Assembly (NCBI RefSeq): GCF_001613085.1
Contig: NZ_BDBR01000031.1
Location: 62,001 to 126,000 of the forward strand
Direction of reading: 5' to 3'
Length of the DNA stretch: 64,000 nt
Source of the DNA: Nocardia salmonicida NBRC 13393
GTDB taxonomy: Bacteria; Actinomycetota; Actinomycetes; Mycobacteriales; Mycobacteriaceae
Part shown: in pieces, positions 1-9,296 of the stretch
Layout of the letters: every line of letters begins with the position of its first letter
Position numbering within the stretch: position 1 is the stretch's first letter
Notes under the pieces: generated by a model
The model's input: only the letters and a program-made list of their open reading frames with translations
What the model was told of the DNA's origin: nothing
Databases searched by the model: none
Program-made: the position numbers and the translations under genes

Positions 1-960
1 AAGCGGGCCGGCTACAACTGGGGCTCGGCCGTTTTCGGGCACCAGGGCGAGGCGTACCTGGACAAGATCGAGTTCACCGTGGTCCCGGAATCGGGTGTGC
101 GAACCGGCAGCCTGTCGTCGGGTCAGCTCGATGCGGTCAGTGACGCGCTGCCGCAGGACGCGCCGCAGATCGAGGCCGCGGGCGGGCGGGTGCTGTCCAC
201 CTCCAACCCGGGAACCCCGTTCGGCTTCCAGCTCAATGTGACTCGTGGTCCGCTGCGTGACCAGGCCGTCCGTCTGGCTCTGCTGACCGCCCTCGATCGC
301 AAGCAGCTCGTCGACACCGTGCTGGGCCCGCAGTTCGAGTACGCGACCGGCAGCCTGGCCTCGGCCACGCCTGACTACCTGGATCAGTCGGCCCGGCTCG
401 CCTACGACCCGGCCAAGGCCGAGGCCGCCCTCGACCAGGCGGGCTGGGTGCCCGGCGGCGACGGTATCCGCGCCAAGAACGGTGAGCGCCTGAGCTTCTC
501 GGTAACCTTCAGCCAGGTGTTCGCGGGCAACCAGGCGATTCTGGAACTGGCTCAGCAGCAGCTGCGCCAAGTCGGGGTAGATCTGAAGCTCGACCTGGTC
601 TCCGGACCCGAGAGCACCGCGAAGATGAACTCCAAGGACTACGACTCCTTCTACGGCAATTCCACTCGCGCCGATGGTGACATCCTGCGTACCTCGTTCT
701 CGCTGACCGGTCGCAATCTCAATGTGCGCGGCCCGATTCCGGCTCTGGACGAGGCCCTGGACAAGCAGCTGGCCACCAACGACCCCGCGGCTCGCAAGGA
801 GCTGCTCGCGACCGTGCAGAAGCTGGTGCTCGACAACGGCCTGTACCTCCCCACGATCGAACTGTCGCAGGCGATCGGCGCGGCCGGGCACACCCAGGAC
901 CTGAAGTTCGAAGCCTCGGCACGGCTGCAGTTCTTCGACACCTGGCTGAGCGGGCACTGA
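1..960 (+). CDS. ABC transporter substrate-binding protein, family 5 (C-terminal part)
   Basis: The reading frame is open from the first base, so the gene starts left of the window; 319 codons are visible. The protein resembles the C-terminal half of SBP_bac_5 (oligopeptide/dipeptide/nickel) binding proteins: repeated segments such as NPGTPFGFQLNV, RDQAVRLALLTALDRKQLV and the YDPAKAEAALDQAGW block are typical of this fold. It would capture the substrate outside the membrane and hand it to the permeases that follow 2 bases downstream. The signal peptide lies outside the window. The substrate cannot be assigned; the flanking flavin monooxygenases suggest something that is oxidised after import. 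Confidence 0.9.
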   Translation, partial: KRAGYNWGSAVFGHQGEAYLDKIEFTVVPESGVRTGSLSSGQLDAVSDALPQDAPQIEAAGGRVLSTSNPGTPFGFQLNVTRGPLRDQAVRLALLTALDRKQLVDTVLGPQFEYATGSLASATPDYLDQSARLAYDPAKAEAALDQAGWVPGGDGIRAKNGERLSFSVTFSQVFAGNQAILELAQQQLRQVGVDLKLDLVSGPESTAKMNSKDYDSFYGNSTRADGDILRTSFSLTGRNLNVRGPIPALDEALDKQLATNDPAARKELLATVQKLVLDNGLYLPTIELSQAIGAAGHTQDLKFEASARLQFFDTWLSGH

Positions 961-962
961 TC

Positions 963-2078
963 ATGGGCCGATACGTGGGTTCGCGGGTACTGCAGGCGGT
1001 CTGGGTGCTGTGGGCGTCGTTCACGATCTCCTTCCTCGTGCTGTACGCGCTGCCCTCGGACCCGGTCTCGATGGCGGCCGACGGCGCCGGTCTCGGCACC
1101 CCGGTCGACAAGGCCGCGGTGGCGGAGATGCAAGCCCGCTACGGGCTGGACAAGCCACTGTGGGAGCAGTACGTGACCGCGCTCGGAAACGCCGTCACCG
1201 GCGATCTGGGCCGGTCCATCAACACTGGTCAACCCGTCACCGAGGCCCTCGGTGATTCACTACCGCCCACGCTCGGGCTGGCGGCTCTCGCACTGCTTTT
1301 CGCGGTGATCGGCGGGACCGCGCTGGCCTTCGCGGCTACCTACACACGACGGCCGTGGCTGCGCAACACCCTGAGTGCGCTACCGCCACTGGGTGTTTCG
1401 GTGCCCACCTTCTGGACCGGTCTGCTCCTGCTGCAGCTGTTCTCTTTTCGGCTGCACTGGTTCCCGGCCTTCGGTGGGACAGGGGTGCGCGGGACCCTGC
1501 TACCCGCGCTGACCCTGGCCTTACCGATCGGAGCGGTGCTCGCTCAGGTTCTCGCGGCCGGTCTGGAACAGACCTGGCGGCAGCCTTTCACCGACGTGGC
1601 GGTGGCCAAGGGCGCCTCGCGGTGGTGGGTACAGCGCCGCCACATCGCTCGCCTGGCGAGCGTGCCCGCCTTCACGATCGCCGGCGTGCTGGTCGGCACG
1701 ATGCTCGCGGGGTCGGTGGTGGTCGAGTCGGTGTTCGCCCGTGTGGGCGTCGGCCGACTCACCCAGACCTCGGTGCTCAATCAGGACATTCCCGTGGTCC
1801 AGGGCGTGGTGTTGCTCTCGGCGCTGATCTTCGTCGGCGTGAATCTGGCGGTGGACCTGCTCTATCCCCTGCTCGATCCACGCATCACCGGATCGCGGCG
1901 CAGTCGTCCGGTCGAGGCGCAAGCAGACGCGCCTGCCGACAGTCCCCTACCGGTCGCCGCGGCGTCTGTGGCCGCCGCAGACCTCGCGACAACGCCGCGC
2001 AGCAGCGGGGCGTTGACAGGTGCCACCGCTGCTCGGTGGCCTCGCACCACCGACACCGAAGGAACCGAGCATGGTTGA
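963..2078 (+). CDS. ABC transporter permease, DppB/OppB type
   Basis: A 371-residue membrane protein with the N-terminal GRYVGSRVLQAVWVLWASF helix and the MAQMQARYGLDKPLWEQY-like region that mark the DppB/OppB class. The BPD inner-membrane domain covers roughly residues 90-305, and the EAA-type loop is near DVAVAKGASRWWVQRRHI, where the ATPase should dock. The start lies 2 bases after the binding-protein stop and the end overlaps the next gene by 8 bases, so the genes are translationally coupled. The last 60 residues are a proline/alanine-rich tail without family similarity that I can see. Confidence 0.9.
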   Translation: MGRYVGSRVLQAVWVLWASFTISFLVLYALPSDPVSMAADGAGLGTPVDKAAVAEMQARYGLDKPLWEQYVTALGNAVTGDLGRSINTGQPVTEALGDSLPPTLGLAALALLFAVIGGTALAFAATYTRRPWLRNTLSALPPLGVSVPTFWTGLLLLQLFSFRLHWFPAFGGTGVRGTLLPALTLALPIGAVLAQVLAAGLEQTWRQPFTDVAVAKGASRWWVQRRHIARLASVPAFTIAGVLVGTMLAGSVVVESVFARVGVGRLTQTSVLNQDIPVVQGVVLLSALIFVGVNLAVDLLYPLLDPRITGSRRSRPVEAQADAPADSPLPVAAASVAAADLATTPRSSGALTGATAARWPRTTDTEGTEHG

Positions 2079-2967
2079 CGTTCTAGTGCGACGTGAGGTG
2101 GTGGCTGATCGGCCCGTCGCGACGTCCGGCGTCGCGCCCCGCAGTCGCGGTGCACAGGTTGTCCGCTGGACGCGCGGACACCTCGGACTCGCGCTCTCGG
2201 GTGTCGTTCTCGTGATCGCCGTCGGGTGGGCCGTGGCGCCATCGCTGTTCGCCTCCGGTGATCCGCTCATCGGGGTACCCGCGGAGAAGTTCCAGGCACC
2301 CAGCGCCGCACACTGGTTCGGCACCGACAATCTCGGGCGCGACCTGTACACGCGGATGGTGCACGGTGCGGGGCTCTCGCTCACCGCCACCCTGACCGCG
2401 GTCGCGATCGCGTTGGTGGTCGGGTCGGTGCTCGGGCTGCTGTCCGGCGCCGCGGGCGGCATCGCCGACACCGCGATCATGCGGGTCGTCGACGTGCTGC
2501 TGTCCATCCCGTCGCTGCTGCTGGCGCTCGCGCTGGTCACCGCCCTCGGTTTCGGCACCCGCAATGTGGCTGTCGCCGTGGGTATCTCGCTGATCGCGAA
2601 TTTCGCCAGGGTGATGCGGTCGGAGGTGCTGCGGGTGCGGCACGCGCCCTATGTCGAGGCCGCGCACGCATCGGGGGTGCGGTGGTACGCGGTCCTCATC
2701 CGCCACGTCCTGCCCAACTCCTTCCAGCCCGTACTCGCCTTGGCGGCCGTCGAATTCGGTATGGCGGTGCTGGCCGTGTCGTCGCTCAGCTTCCTGGGCT
2801 ACGGCACCAAACCGCCTACCCCCGAATGGGGTTCGCTGATCTCGGAGGGGCGCAACTTCCTCGCCTCCGCCTGGTGGCTCACCACACTGCCCGGCCTCGT
2901 CATCGTCGCCGTGGTGTTGTCGGCCCAGCGTCTCGGCCGCTTCGCGGGAAGGACCGAAAGACGATGA
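2071..2967 (+). CDS. ABC transporter permease, DppC/OppC type
   Basis: A 298-residue protein of the DppC/OppC class: an N-terminal helix (residues about 30-55), the periplasmic HWFGTDNLGRDLYTRMVHGA motif characteristic of this class, then five further helices with the EAA loop near EAAHASGVRWYAVLIRHVLP. I chose the ATG at 2071 because GGAAC lies upstream and because it overlaps the previous gene in an ATGGTTGA junction; an upstream in-frame start at 2020 is possible but would lie deeper in the preceding gene. It forms the membrane channel together with the DppB-type partner. Confidence 0.9.
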   Translation: MVDVLVRREVVADRPVATSGVAPRSRGAQVVRWTRGHLGLALSGVVLVIAVGWAVAPSLFASGDPLIGVPAEKFQAPSAAHWFGTDNLGRDLYTRMVHGAGLSLTATLTAVAIALVVGSVLGLLSGAAGGIADTAIMRVVDVLLSIPSLLLALALVTALGFGTRNVAVAVGISLIANFARVMRSEVLRVRHAPYVEAAHASGVRWYAVLIRHVLPNSFQPVLALAAVEFGMAVLAVSSLSFLGYGTKPPTPEWGSLISEGRNFLASAWWLTTLPGLVIVAVVLSAQRLGRFAGRTERR

Positions 2968-4628
2968 ACGACAAGAAGAACGCAACGCAGCGCTCCGCGG
3001 CGGACGGCCCCTTGCTCCAGGTGGAGGACCTGCATATCGCGTATCGCACCGGCGCGGGGCCCGTTGCCGCGCTGCGCGGGGTGTCGATCGAGGTGGCGCG
3101 AGGAGAGGTCGTCGCTCTCGTCGGCGAGTCGGGGTCGGGGAAGTCGACGTTGGCGCATGCGGTGATCGGGCTGCTCGGGGATTCGGCGGAGGTCGTCTCC
3201 GGCAAGGTCGAATTCGCTGGTGAGCGGGTCGATCCGGCTGACGAGAAGGCTCTGCGGCGGCTACGCGGGGCGCGAGTGGGGTTCGTCCCGCAGGATCCGG
3301 GCCTGTCGCTCAATCCGGTGCTGCGGATCGGTGATCAGGTGGCCGAGGCGCTGCTGGTGCATCGGCTGGCCGACCGGCGTGGAGCGGGGTTGCGGGCGCT
3401 CGATCTGCTGGAGGAAGTCGGGCTGGATCGGCCGGAGTTGCGGGCACGGCAGTATCCGCACGAGTTGTCCGGAGGACAGCGGCAGCGGGGGTTGATCGCG
3501 ATCGCGCTGGCGTGCGGACCGGAGTTGATCATCGCGGACGAGCCGACGAGCGCCCTCGACGCGACGGTGGCGCGGCAGGTGCTGGATCGGCTGGCCGAAC
3601 GGATCGCGGCCCGCGGCACGGCCGTGCTGCTGATCACCCATGATCTGGCCGTTGCCGCCGAACGGGCCGATCGGCTGGTGGTTCTCGAGCAGGGCAAGGT
3701 CGTCGAATCCGGCACTACCGCACAGGTTCTGACCCACCCGGCACAGCCGTACACGCAGCATCTGCTCGCCGCGTCCCCGGCGCTCTCGGCCACCGAATTC
3801 CGGCCCCTACGTTCCAGAGCGGAAACACCTTTGCTGTCGGTTCATGCCCTGCACAAGCGATTCCATGCGGGAGCGGGGTCCATCACCGCCGTGGACGAGG
3901 TGGAGTTCAGCCTCGATCGCGGGGAAACGCTCGCGCTGGTGGGTGAATCCGGTTCGGGCAAATCGACGACCGCGCGGATCGCGCTGCGGCTCACCGAGGC
4001 CGACAGCGGGACGGTCACCTTCGACGGCCACAACCTCAGCAGTGCCCGCCGCAATCGTCTGCGTGCGCTGCGCAAACGGTTCCAGGTGGTGTATCAGAAC
4101 CCGTACTCCTCGCTGGACCCGCGCTGGGAAGTCGCCGACATCATCGCCGAGCCCTTGCGCGCCTACGGCGTCGGTGACCGCGCCGCCCGCACGGTACACG
4201 TGGCCGAGCTCCTCGAACAGGTGGCGCTGCCCGCGGATTTCACCACTCGCAAGCCCGCCGAACTGTCCGGCGGGCAGCGACAACGAGTGGCGATCGCCCG
4301 CGCGCTGGCCCTGCGCCCCGACCTGCTCGTGCTCGACGAACCGGTCTCCGCGCTCGACGCCTCGGTGCAGGCACAGATCCTCGACCTGCTCGACGGCCTC
4401 CAGACCGAGCTCGCCCTCGGCTACCTGTTCATCTCCCACGACCTGGCCGTGGTGCGCCGCATCAGCGACCGGGTCGCGGTGATGCGCCACGGCCGCATCG
4501 TCGAAACCGGGCCGACCGCGACCCTGTTCACCGATCCACAGCACGCCTACACCAGGGAGCTGCTCGCGGCGATCCCGCGACCGGGTGTGCGCATCGATCC
4601 CCTCGACGGAAAGGACATCACCCGATGA
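2964..4628 (+). CDS. Fused dual ABC transporter ATPase (DppD-DppF type)
   Basis: One 554-residue polypeptide carries both ATPase domains that many peptide importers encode as two genes. Walker A (GESGSGKST) occurs near residues 54 and 327, the signature LSGGQRQR near residues 168 and 434, and Walker B with DEPTSALD/DEPVSALD follows each. Each half ends with the oligopeptide-type C-terminal extension (for example HPAQPYTQHLLAASP). The ATG at 2964 overlaps the DppC-type stop as ATGA, and its end overlaps the following monooxygenase in the same way. It powers uptake by this importer. Confidence 0.93.
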   Translation: MNDKKNATQRSAADGPLLQVEDLHIAYRTGAGPVAALRGVSIEVARGEVVALVGESGSGKSTLAHAVIGLLGDSAEVVSGKVEFAGERVDPADEKALRRLRGARVGFVPQDPGLSLNPVLRIGDQVAEALLVHRLADRRGAGLRALDLLEEVGLDRPELRARQYPHELSGGQRQRGLIAIALACGPELIIADEPTSALDATVARQVLDRLAERIAARGTAVLLITHDLAVAAERADRLVVLEQGKVVESGTTAQVLTHPAQPYTQHLLAASPALSATEFRPLRSRAETPLLSVHALHKRFHAGAGSITAVDEVEFSLDRGETLALVGESGSGKSTTARIALRLTEADSGTVTFDGHNLSSARRNRLRALRKRFQVVYQNPYSSLDPRWEVADIIAEPLRAYGVGDRAARTVHVAELLEQVALPADFTTRKPAELSGGQRQRVAIARALALRPDLLVLDEPVSALDASVQAQILDLLDGLQTELALGYLFISHDLAVVRRISDRVAVMRHGRIVETGPTATLFTDPQHAYTRELLAAIPRPGVRIDPLDGKDITR

Positions 4629-5785
4629 GCGAGCCCGCACTGTTCCTCGGCATCGAAACAGCGGGGACCGGAACCCATCCCGCGTCATGGCGGCGCGCCG
4701 ACTCCGGGGCCGAGGACCTGTTCACGCCCGGATATTGGACCGGCGTGGTGTCCTCGGCCGAGCAACTCGGGTTCGACGCGGTCTTCCTGCCCGACTCGTT
4801 CGCCATCCAGGAGGGCGGCGCGGCCGTGACCCGCGGCCGACTCGATGCCGTCGCGATCGCCGCCCGAACCGCGCCACCCACCGGCCGGATCGGCCTGATC
4901 CCCCAGGCATCGGTCACCCACACCGAGCCGTTCCACGTGTCGAAGGCGGTGAGCGCGCTGGACTTCGCGAGCCGAGGGCGCGCCGGCTGGGAGGTGACGG
5001 TGTCCACCGACCAGGTCGAGGCGAAGGCGTTCGGCCGCAAAGAGGTTCAGCAGCCGGAGTCGCTGTGGCACGAGGCCGACGAAGCGATCGAGGTGGTGAC
5101 CCGACTGTGGGACAGCTGGGAGGACGACGCCGAGATCCGCGAGGTCGCCACCGGCCGGTTCATCGACCGCGACCGCCTGCACTACATCGACTTCGCCGGT
5201 GACAACTTCTCGGTGAAGGGCCCGTCGATCACCCCGCGATCCCCCCAGGGACAGCCGCTCGTCACGGTCCGCGCCGACGACCCCGAGTCGACCGAGGTCG
5301 CCGTTCGCCGCGCCGACATCATCCGGATCACCGCGCCCGATCTCGCCACCGCGACCGAACGACGCCTGGCCCTCCGTACCGCCGTCGCCGCCGCGGGCCG
5401 CGACCCGGAAACGGTACGGATTCTGTTGGATCTGCCTGTTCACCTGGCTGATTCGGCCGACGAGGCGCGGGCAGCGGTAGGTGAGCTCGACCGGTGGACG
5501 GCACGGTCCGACGTCGCCACCGAGCAGCCGCATCTCGATACCGGTCTGCTCCACCATGTGGGCACAGCCGCCACGCTCGACGATCTGCTCGGCGAGATCA
5601 CGCGGTCCCGCGTCGTCGACGGCGTAGTCCTGCGACCACTGGCCCTGCGCGCCGCGCTGACCGCGCTCACCGCCCACCGCCCTGCTGCCGCACCGCACGA
5701 CACCGGCGCGCCCCGCACCCTGCGTGACCGTCTCGGTCTCCCCCGCCCACTCAGCCGATACGCCATGACAGGAGCAGCGCTGTGA
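4625..5785 (+). CDS. LLM-class flavin-dependent oxidoreductase
   Basis: A 386-residue luciferase-like monooxygenase. The N-terminal region (PGYWTGVVSSAEQLGFDAVFLPDSF) and the SKAVSALDFASRGRAGWEV block, with the WHEADEAIEVVTRLWDSWEDDAE segment, match the NtaA/SnaA/DszA subgroup of FMNH2-dependent enzymes. Such enzymes use reduced flavin from a separate reductase to cleave C-S, C-N or similar bonds; no reductase is encoded in this operon. Coupled by a 4-base overlap to genes on both sides. It is shorter than the following enzyme and diverges towards the C-terminus, so its exact reaction is unknown. Confidence 0.85.
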   Translation: MSEPALFLGIETAGTGTHPASWRRADSGAEDLFTPGYWTGVVSSAEQLGFDAVFLPDSFAIQEGGAAVTRGRLDAVAIAARTAPPTGRIGLIPQASVTHTEPFHVSKAVSALDFASRGRAGWEVTVSTDQVEAKAFGRKEVQQPESLWHEADEAIEVVTRLWDSWEDDAEIREVATGRFIDRDRLHYIDFAGDNFSVKGPSITPRSPQGQPLVTVRADDPESTEVAVRRADIIRITAPDLATATERRLALRTAVAAAGRDPETVRILLDLPVHLADSADEARAAVGELDRWTARSDVATEQPHLDTGLLHHVGTAATLDDLLGEITRSRVVDGVVLRPLALRAALTALTAHRPAAAPHDTGAPRTLRDRLGLPRPLSRYAMTGAAL

Positions 5786-7149
5786 CCTCGAAACCGCGCA
5801 AGCAAGTCCGCCTTGCCGCGCATTTCCCCGGCGTCAACAACACCACCGTCTGGGCTGACCCGGCGTCGAAGTCGCAGGTCGACTTCGCGTCCTTCGAACA
5901 TCTGGCGCGGACCGCCGAACGCGGCCTGTTCGACTTCTTCTTCCTGGCCGAGGGGCTGCGGCTGCGCGAGCATCGCGGGCAGATCCACGACCTGGACGTG
6001 GTCGGCAGGCCCGACACGTTCACCGTGCTCAACGCGGTGGCGGCGGTGACCGAGCGGCTGGGGTTGGCGGGCACCATCAACAGCACCTACAACGAACCGT
6101 TCGAGCTGGCCAAGCAGTTCGCCTCGCTCGATCACCTCTCCGGCGGTCGGGCCGCGTGGAACGTGGTCACCTCTTCGGACGCGTTCACCGGCGAGAACTT
6201 CCGGCGCGGGGGCTACCTCGAACACGGTGAGCGGTATCGGCGGGCCGAACAGGTGGTCGCCGCGACCAGGGCGCTGTGGGACAGCTGGCCCACCGACTCG
6301 CTGGTGATCGATCGGGAGCGCGGTGTCTTCGCCCGCGAGGTTCCCGAGACCACCTTCCGCAGTACGCAATTCGACTTCGCGGCGCCGTTCGTCGTCCCGC
6401 CGAGTCCGCAGGGACACCCGGTGTTGCTGCAGGCGGGCGATTCCGACGAAGGACGCGAGTTCGGCGCGAAGACCGCCGATGCGATCTTCACCGGGCACGG
6501 CACCCTCGAGGCGGGCCAGAAGTTCTATGCCGATGTCAAAGGTCGGCTGGCCAAATACGGTCGCGCACACACCGATCTCTTGGTTCTGCCCGCGGCCACA
6601 TTCGTCCTGGGCGACACCACCGAGGAGGCGAACGAGCGGGCCCGCGCCATCCGCTACCAGCAGGTGAGCCCGCAGACCGCCATCGCCTTCCTCGAACAGG
6701 TCTGGGGCCGTGACCTTTCCGGCTACGACCCCGACGGCCCGCTGCCCGATGTCGAGCCCGACGCCGCCGCCGAGATCACCCGAGGCCGGGTCAGGCACGC
6801 GAAAGATCCGCTGGCCGTGGCGACAGCGTGGCGTGAGCAGGCCGAGGCGGGCAACCTCAGCATCCGCGAACTGATCATCGAGGTCACCGCCCGTCAGCAG
6901 TTCATCGGCACGCCGGCCCAGGTCGCCGAGCAGATCGACCGCTACGTGCAGTCCGATGCCGCCGACGGTTTCATCCTCGTCCCCCACCTGACGCCCGCCG
7001 GACTCGACGACTTCGTCGACACGGTGGTCCCCGAACTGCAGGAACGCGGCAGTTTCCGCACCGAATACACCGGCACCACTCTGCGCGACCATCTCGGTCT
7101 GCGTCACCCCCACCACCACACCGTCGCCGAAGGAGCACGCGCGTCATGA
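5782..7149 (+). CDS. NtaA/SnaA/DszA-family FMN-dependent monooxygenase
   Basis: A 455-residue protein of the usual length for the nitrilotriacetate/dibenzothiophene-sulfone monooxygenase family. Diagnostic stretches are FPGVNNTTVWADP, FEHLARTAERGLFDFFFLAEG, STYNEPFELAKQFASLDHLS and GRAAWNVVTSSD. The insertion around SPQGHPVLLQAGDSDEGREF is the known FMN/substrate region. It requires FMNH2 from a partner reductase not found here. Overlaps both neighbours by 4 bases, so it is made together with the importer and probably acts on its cargo. Which compound is oxidised cannot be told from the sequence. Confidence 0.9.
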   Translation: MTSKPRKQVRLAAHFPGVNNTTVWADPASKSQVDFASFEHLARTAERGLFDFFFLAEGLRLREHRGQIHDLDVVGRPDTFTVLNAVAAVTERLGLAGTINSTYNEPFELAKQFASLDHLSGGRAAWNVVTSSDAFTGENFRRGGYLEHGERYRRAEQVVAATRALWDSWPTDSLVIDRERGVFAREVPETTFRSTQFDFAAPFVVPPSPQGHPVLLQAGDSDEGREFGAKTADAIFTGHGTLEAGQKFYADVKGRLAKYGRAHTDLLVLPAATFVLGDTTEEANERARAIRYQQVSPQTAIAFLEQVWGRDLSGYDPDGPLPDVEPDAAAEITRGRVRHAKDPLAVATAWREQAEAGNLSIRELIIEVTARQQFIGTPAQVAEQIDRYVQSDAADGFILVPHLTPAGLDDFVDTVVPELQERGSFRTEYTGTTLRDHLGLRHPHHHTVAEGARAS

Positions 7150-7955
7150 CAATCACCGTCGAGAACCCGACCGCCACCACGACATTCGCCGACGACTGGG
7201 CGCGCTGGCACCATGCCCGCGAAGACGGCCTGCGCGATCCGCTCGGGTGGCTCAGCCTGGCCGGGCTGCACTGGCTCACCGACAGCCCGGAGCGCCTCGA
7301 CGGCGTCCCCGGCACCTGGTGGGTCACCGACGAGAAGGTGTTCATCACCGCGCAGCCCGCGGACCGGCTCGATGTCGACGGCGAGCGGATCGGCGGCGTG
7401 CAGATCGTGGTCCCCGTGGAGGGCGCGCCGGGGGTGAGCGTGCTCAACGAGTCGAGGGTTCTCGAGGTGATCCGCCGCTCCGGGAAGTACGCGGTGCGCG
7501 TGCACGATCCGGCCGCTGCGACGCTGACCGCGTTCACCGGGGTCTCGGCCTATCCGGCCGACCCGCGCTGGGTCGTGACCGGGCGTTTCACCGCGTTCGA
7601 GCAGGCACGCACCATCACCACGGGCGCCGTGGTGGACGGGCTCGAGCACCAGCACAGCGCCGCGGGGATCATCGAATTCACGATCGGCGACAGCCACGAA
7701 GCGCTGCTCGCCTTCGGCACCCCCGCCGATCTGAAAGTGCTGTTCACCGACGCCACCAGCGGCGTCACCACCTACCCGGCCGCCCGTTCGCTCGCCGTCG
7801 GAGCGGTCGAGGCCGACGGCACCGTCACCCTCGACTTCAACCGGGCGGTGAACCTACCGTGCGCGTTCACCGATTTCGCCACCTGCCCGGTGGCGCCACG
7901 CGAGAACCAGCTGCGCGTGGCGATCGAAGCGGGAGAACAGGATCCGAAGCTATGA
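7146..7955 (+). CDS. DUF1684 domain protein
   Basis: A 269-residue protein matching the DUF1684 family: an N-terminal WARWHHAREDGLRDPLGWLSLAGLHWL segment followed by a beta-rich body ending in NLPCAFTDFATCPVAPRENQLRVAIEAGE, the conserved C-terminal signature (cysteine, DFATCPxPPxENxL). No signal peptide, so likely cytosolic. The biochemical role of the family is not established. Its place between two monooxygenases, overlapping each by 4 bases, suggests it takes part in the same pathway, but this is inference. Confidence 0.85.
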   Translation: MTITVENPTATTTFADDWARWHHAREDGLRDPLGWLSLAGLHWLTDSPERLDGVPGTWWVTDEKVFITAQPADRLDVDGERIGGVQIVVPVEGAPGVSVLNESRVLEVIRRSGKYAVRVHDPAAATLTAFTGVSAYPADPRWVVTGRFTAFEQARTITTGAVVDGLEHQHSAAGIIEFTIGDSHEALLAFGTPADLKVLFTDATSGVTTYPAARSLAVGAVEADGTVTLDFNRAVNLPCAFTDFATCPVAPRENQLRVAIEAGEQDPKL

Positions 7956-9100
7956 GCGTTCCGCTGTCGATTCTCGATCTGTCGCCGATCAGCGAAGGGT
8001 CCAGTGCCGCACAGGCATTGCGCAATACCGTCGACCTCGCTCAGCACGCCGAGCAGTGGGGATATCACCGATACTGGTTGGCCGAACACCATTTCGTGTC
8101 GGTGGCGAGTTCGTCGTCGCTGACGCTGCTCGGCTTGGTCGCCGCGGCCACCTCGCGCATCCGGGTCGGGACCGGTGCGGTGCAGGTGGGCCATCACACG
8201 TCCGCCTCGATCGTGGAGGCGTTCGGCACCGTCGACGCACTGTATCCGGGACGACTCGATCTGGGTCTGGGTCGGTCAGGACATCGGCGCAGCCAGTTCG
8301 GCGCCGAGACCGCGACTACACGGGGCGGACGTCCGGTGCTCGACGCGGTGACCGGACGCACCGAGATCCGCGACGGTGTGGTGGTTCCCCCGCCGTTCGA
8401 TCCGCGCCGGGTCACCGACCGCACGAAGTTCCTCGCCTCGGCGGAGGCGCTGCAGCAGCCCGGCGCGGAGTCGCTGGACTTCGCGGACCAGGTGGCCGAG
8501 GTGCAAGCGCTGATCGAAGGCCGCTACTTCACCCCCAAGGGTGTGGAACTGCACGCGGTTCCGGGTGAGGACATCGATGCCGAGCTGTGGCTGTTCGGCA
8601 GTTCGGCGGGCGAAAGTGCCGAGCTGGCGGGCAAATCGGGGTTGCCGTTCGCGGCGGCTTACCACGTCGCGCCGGGCACCGCGCTGGACGCGGTCGCGGC
8701 GTATCGGGCGGCGTTCCGACCATCGGAGCAACTGGCCGAACCGCGCGTCATCGTGTCGGCGGATGTGGTCGTCGCCGCCGATGACGACACCGCCGGTCAT
8801 CACGCGAGCAGCTACGGACACTGGGTTCACAGCATCCGCAGCGGAGGCGCCACCGAATACCTCGACCCCGCGACGGCGTCCCCACTCACCCCCGACCAGC
8901 TGCGCCTCGTCGCCGACCGTCTGGCGTCCCAGATCGTCGGCTCGCCCACCACGGTGGTCGAGCGGCTCGATGCCCTCCAAAAGGTCACCGGCGCGGACGA
9001 ACTGCTGATCACTACCATGACCCACGACCACTCCGACCGCCTCGAATCCCATCGTCTGCTGGCCGAGGTATGGGGACTGCGAGCCGCCCGCGCCGCCTGA
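7952..9100 (+). CDS. LLM-class flavin-dependent oxidoreductase, MsnO8-like
   Basis: A 382-residue luciferase-like protein with the N-terminus PLSILDLSPISEGSSAAQALRNTVDLAQHAEQWGYHRYWLAEHH and the GTGAVQVGHHTSASIVEAFGTVDALYPGRLDLGLGRS block typical of the MsnO8 subgroup. This is a different subgroup from the two LLM genes upstream, so the operon combines distinct flavin chemistries. The ATG at 7952 overlaps the DUF1684 stop as ATGA; a larger upstream extension in this frame is a shadow of that gene. It is the last gene before the hairpin at 9128-9168. Confidence 0.87.
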   Translation: MSVPLSILDLSPISEGSSAAQALRNTVDLAQHAEQWGYHRYWLAEHHFVSVASSSSLTLLGLVAAATSRIRVGTGAVQVGHHTSASIVEAFGTVDALYPGRLDLGLGRSGHRRSQFGAETATTRGGRPVLDAVTGRTEIRDGVVVPPPFDPRRVTDRTKFLASAEALQQPGAESLDFADQVAEVQALIEGRYFTPKGVELHAVPGEDIDAELWLFGSSAGESAELAGKSGLPFAAAYHVAPGTALDAVAAYRAAFRPSEQLAEPRVIVSADVVVAADDDTAGHHASSYGHWVHSIRSGGATEYLDPATASPLTPDQLRLVADRLASQIVGSPTTVVERLDALQKVTGADELLITTMTHDHSDRLESHRLLAEVWGLRAARAA

Positions 9101-9127
9101 CCACGCCGACCGGCCCATCCGACCGAT

Positions 9128-9168
9128 GAGGGCGCCCCGAGATGTCGACTCGACGACGGGGCGCCCTC
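9128..9168 (+). terminator. Intrinsic-type terminator after the ABC/LLM operon
   Basis: Perfect 12-bp arms GAGGGCGCCCCG and CGGGGCGCCCTC separated by 17 bases, 27 bases after the last stop codon of the operon. There is no clear U tract, as is common in high-GC actinobacteria. Confidence 0.7.
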
Positions 9169-9296
9169 ATGTCGTCTGTCCGTCGCCGTTCACAATCGAC
9201 CGAGCAAACGCTCGAACTCCGCGAGCTGAGCGGGCTCGTATTCGGCCGGGATCGCGTCGTGCTCGTCAAGCCCGCATCCGTCACACTTCCACCTCC

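Noticed and set aside
5440..7119. Minus-strand open frame of 559 codons
   Set aside because: Antisense to the NtaA-type monooxygenase; no domain and no ribosome binding site.
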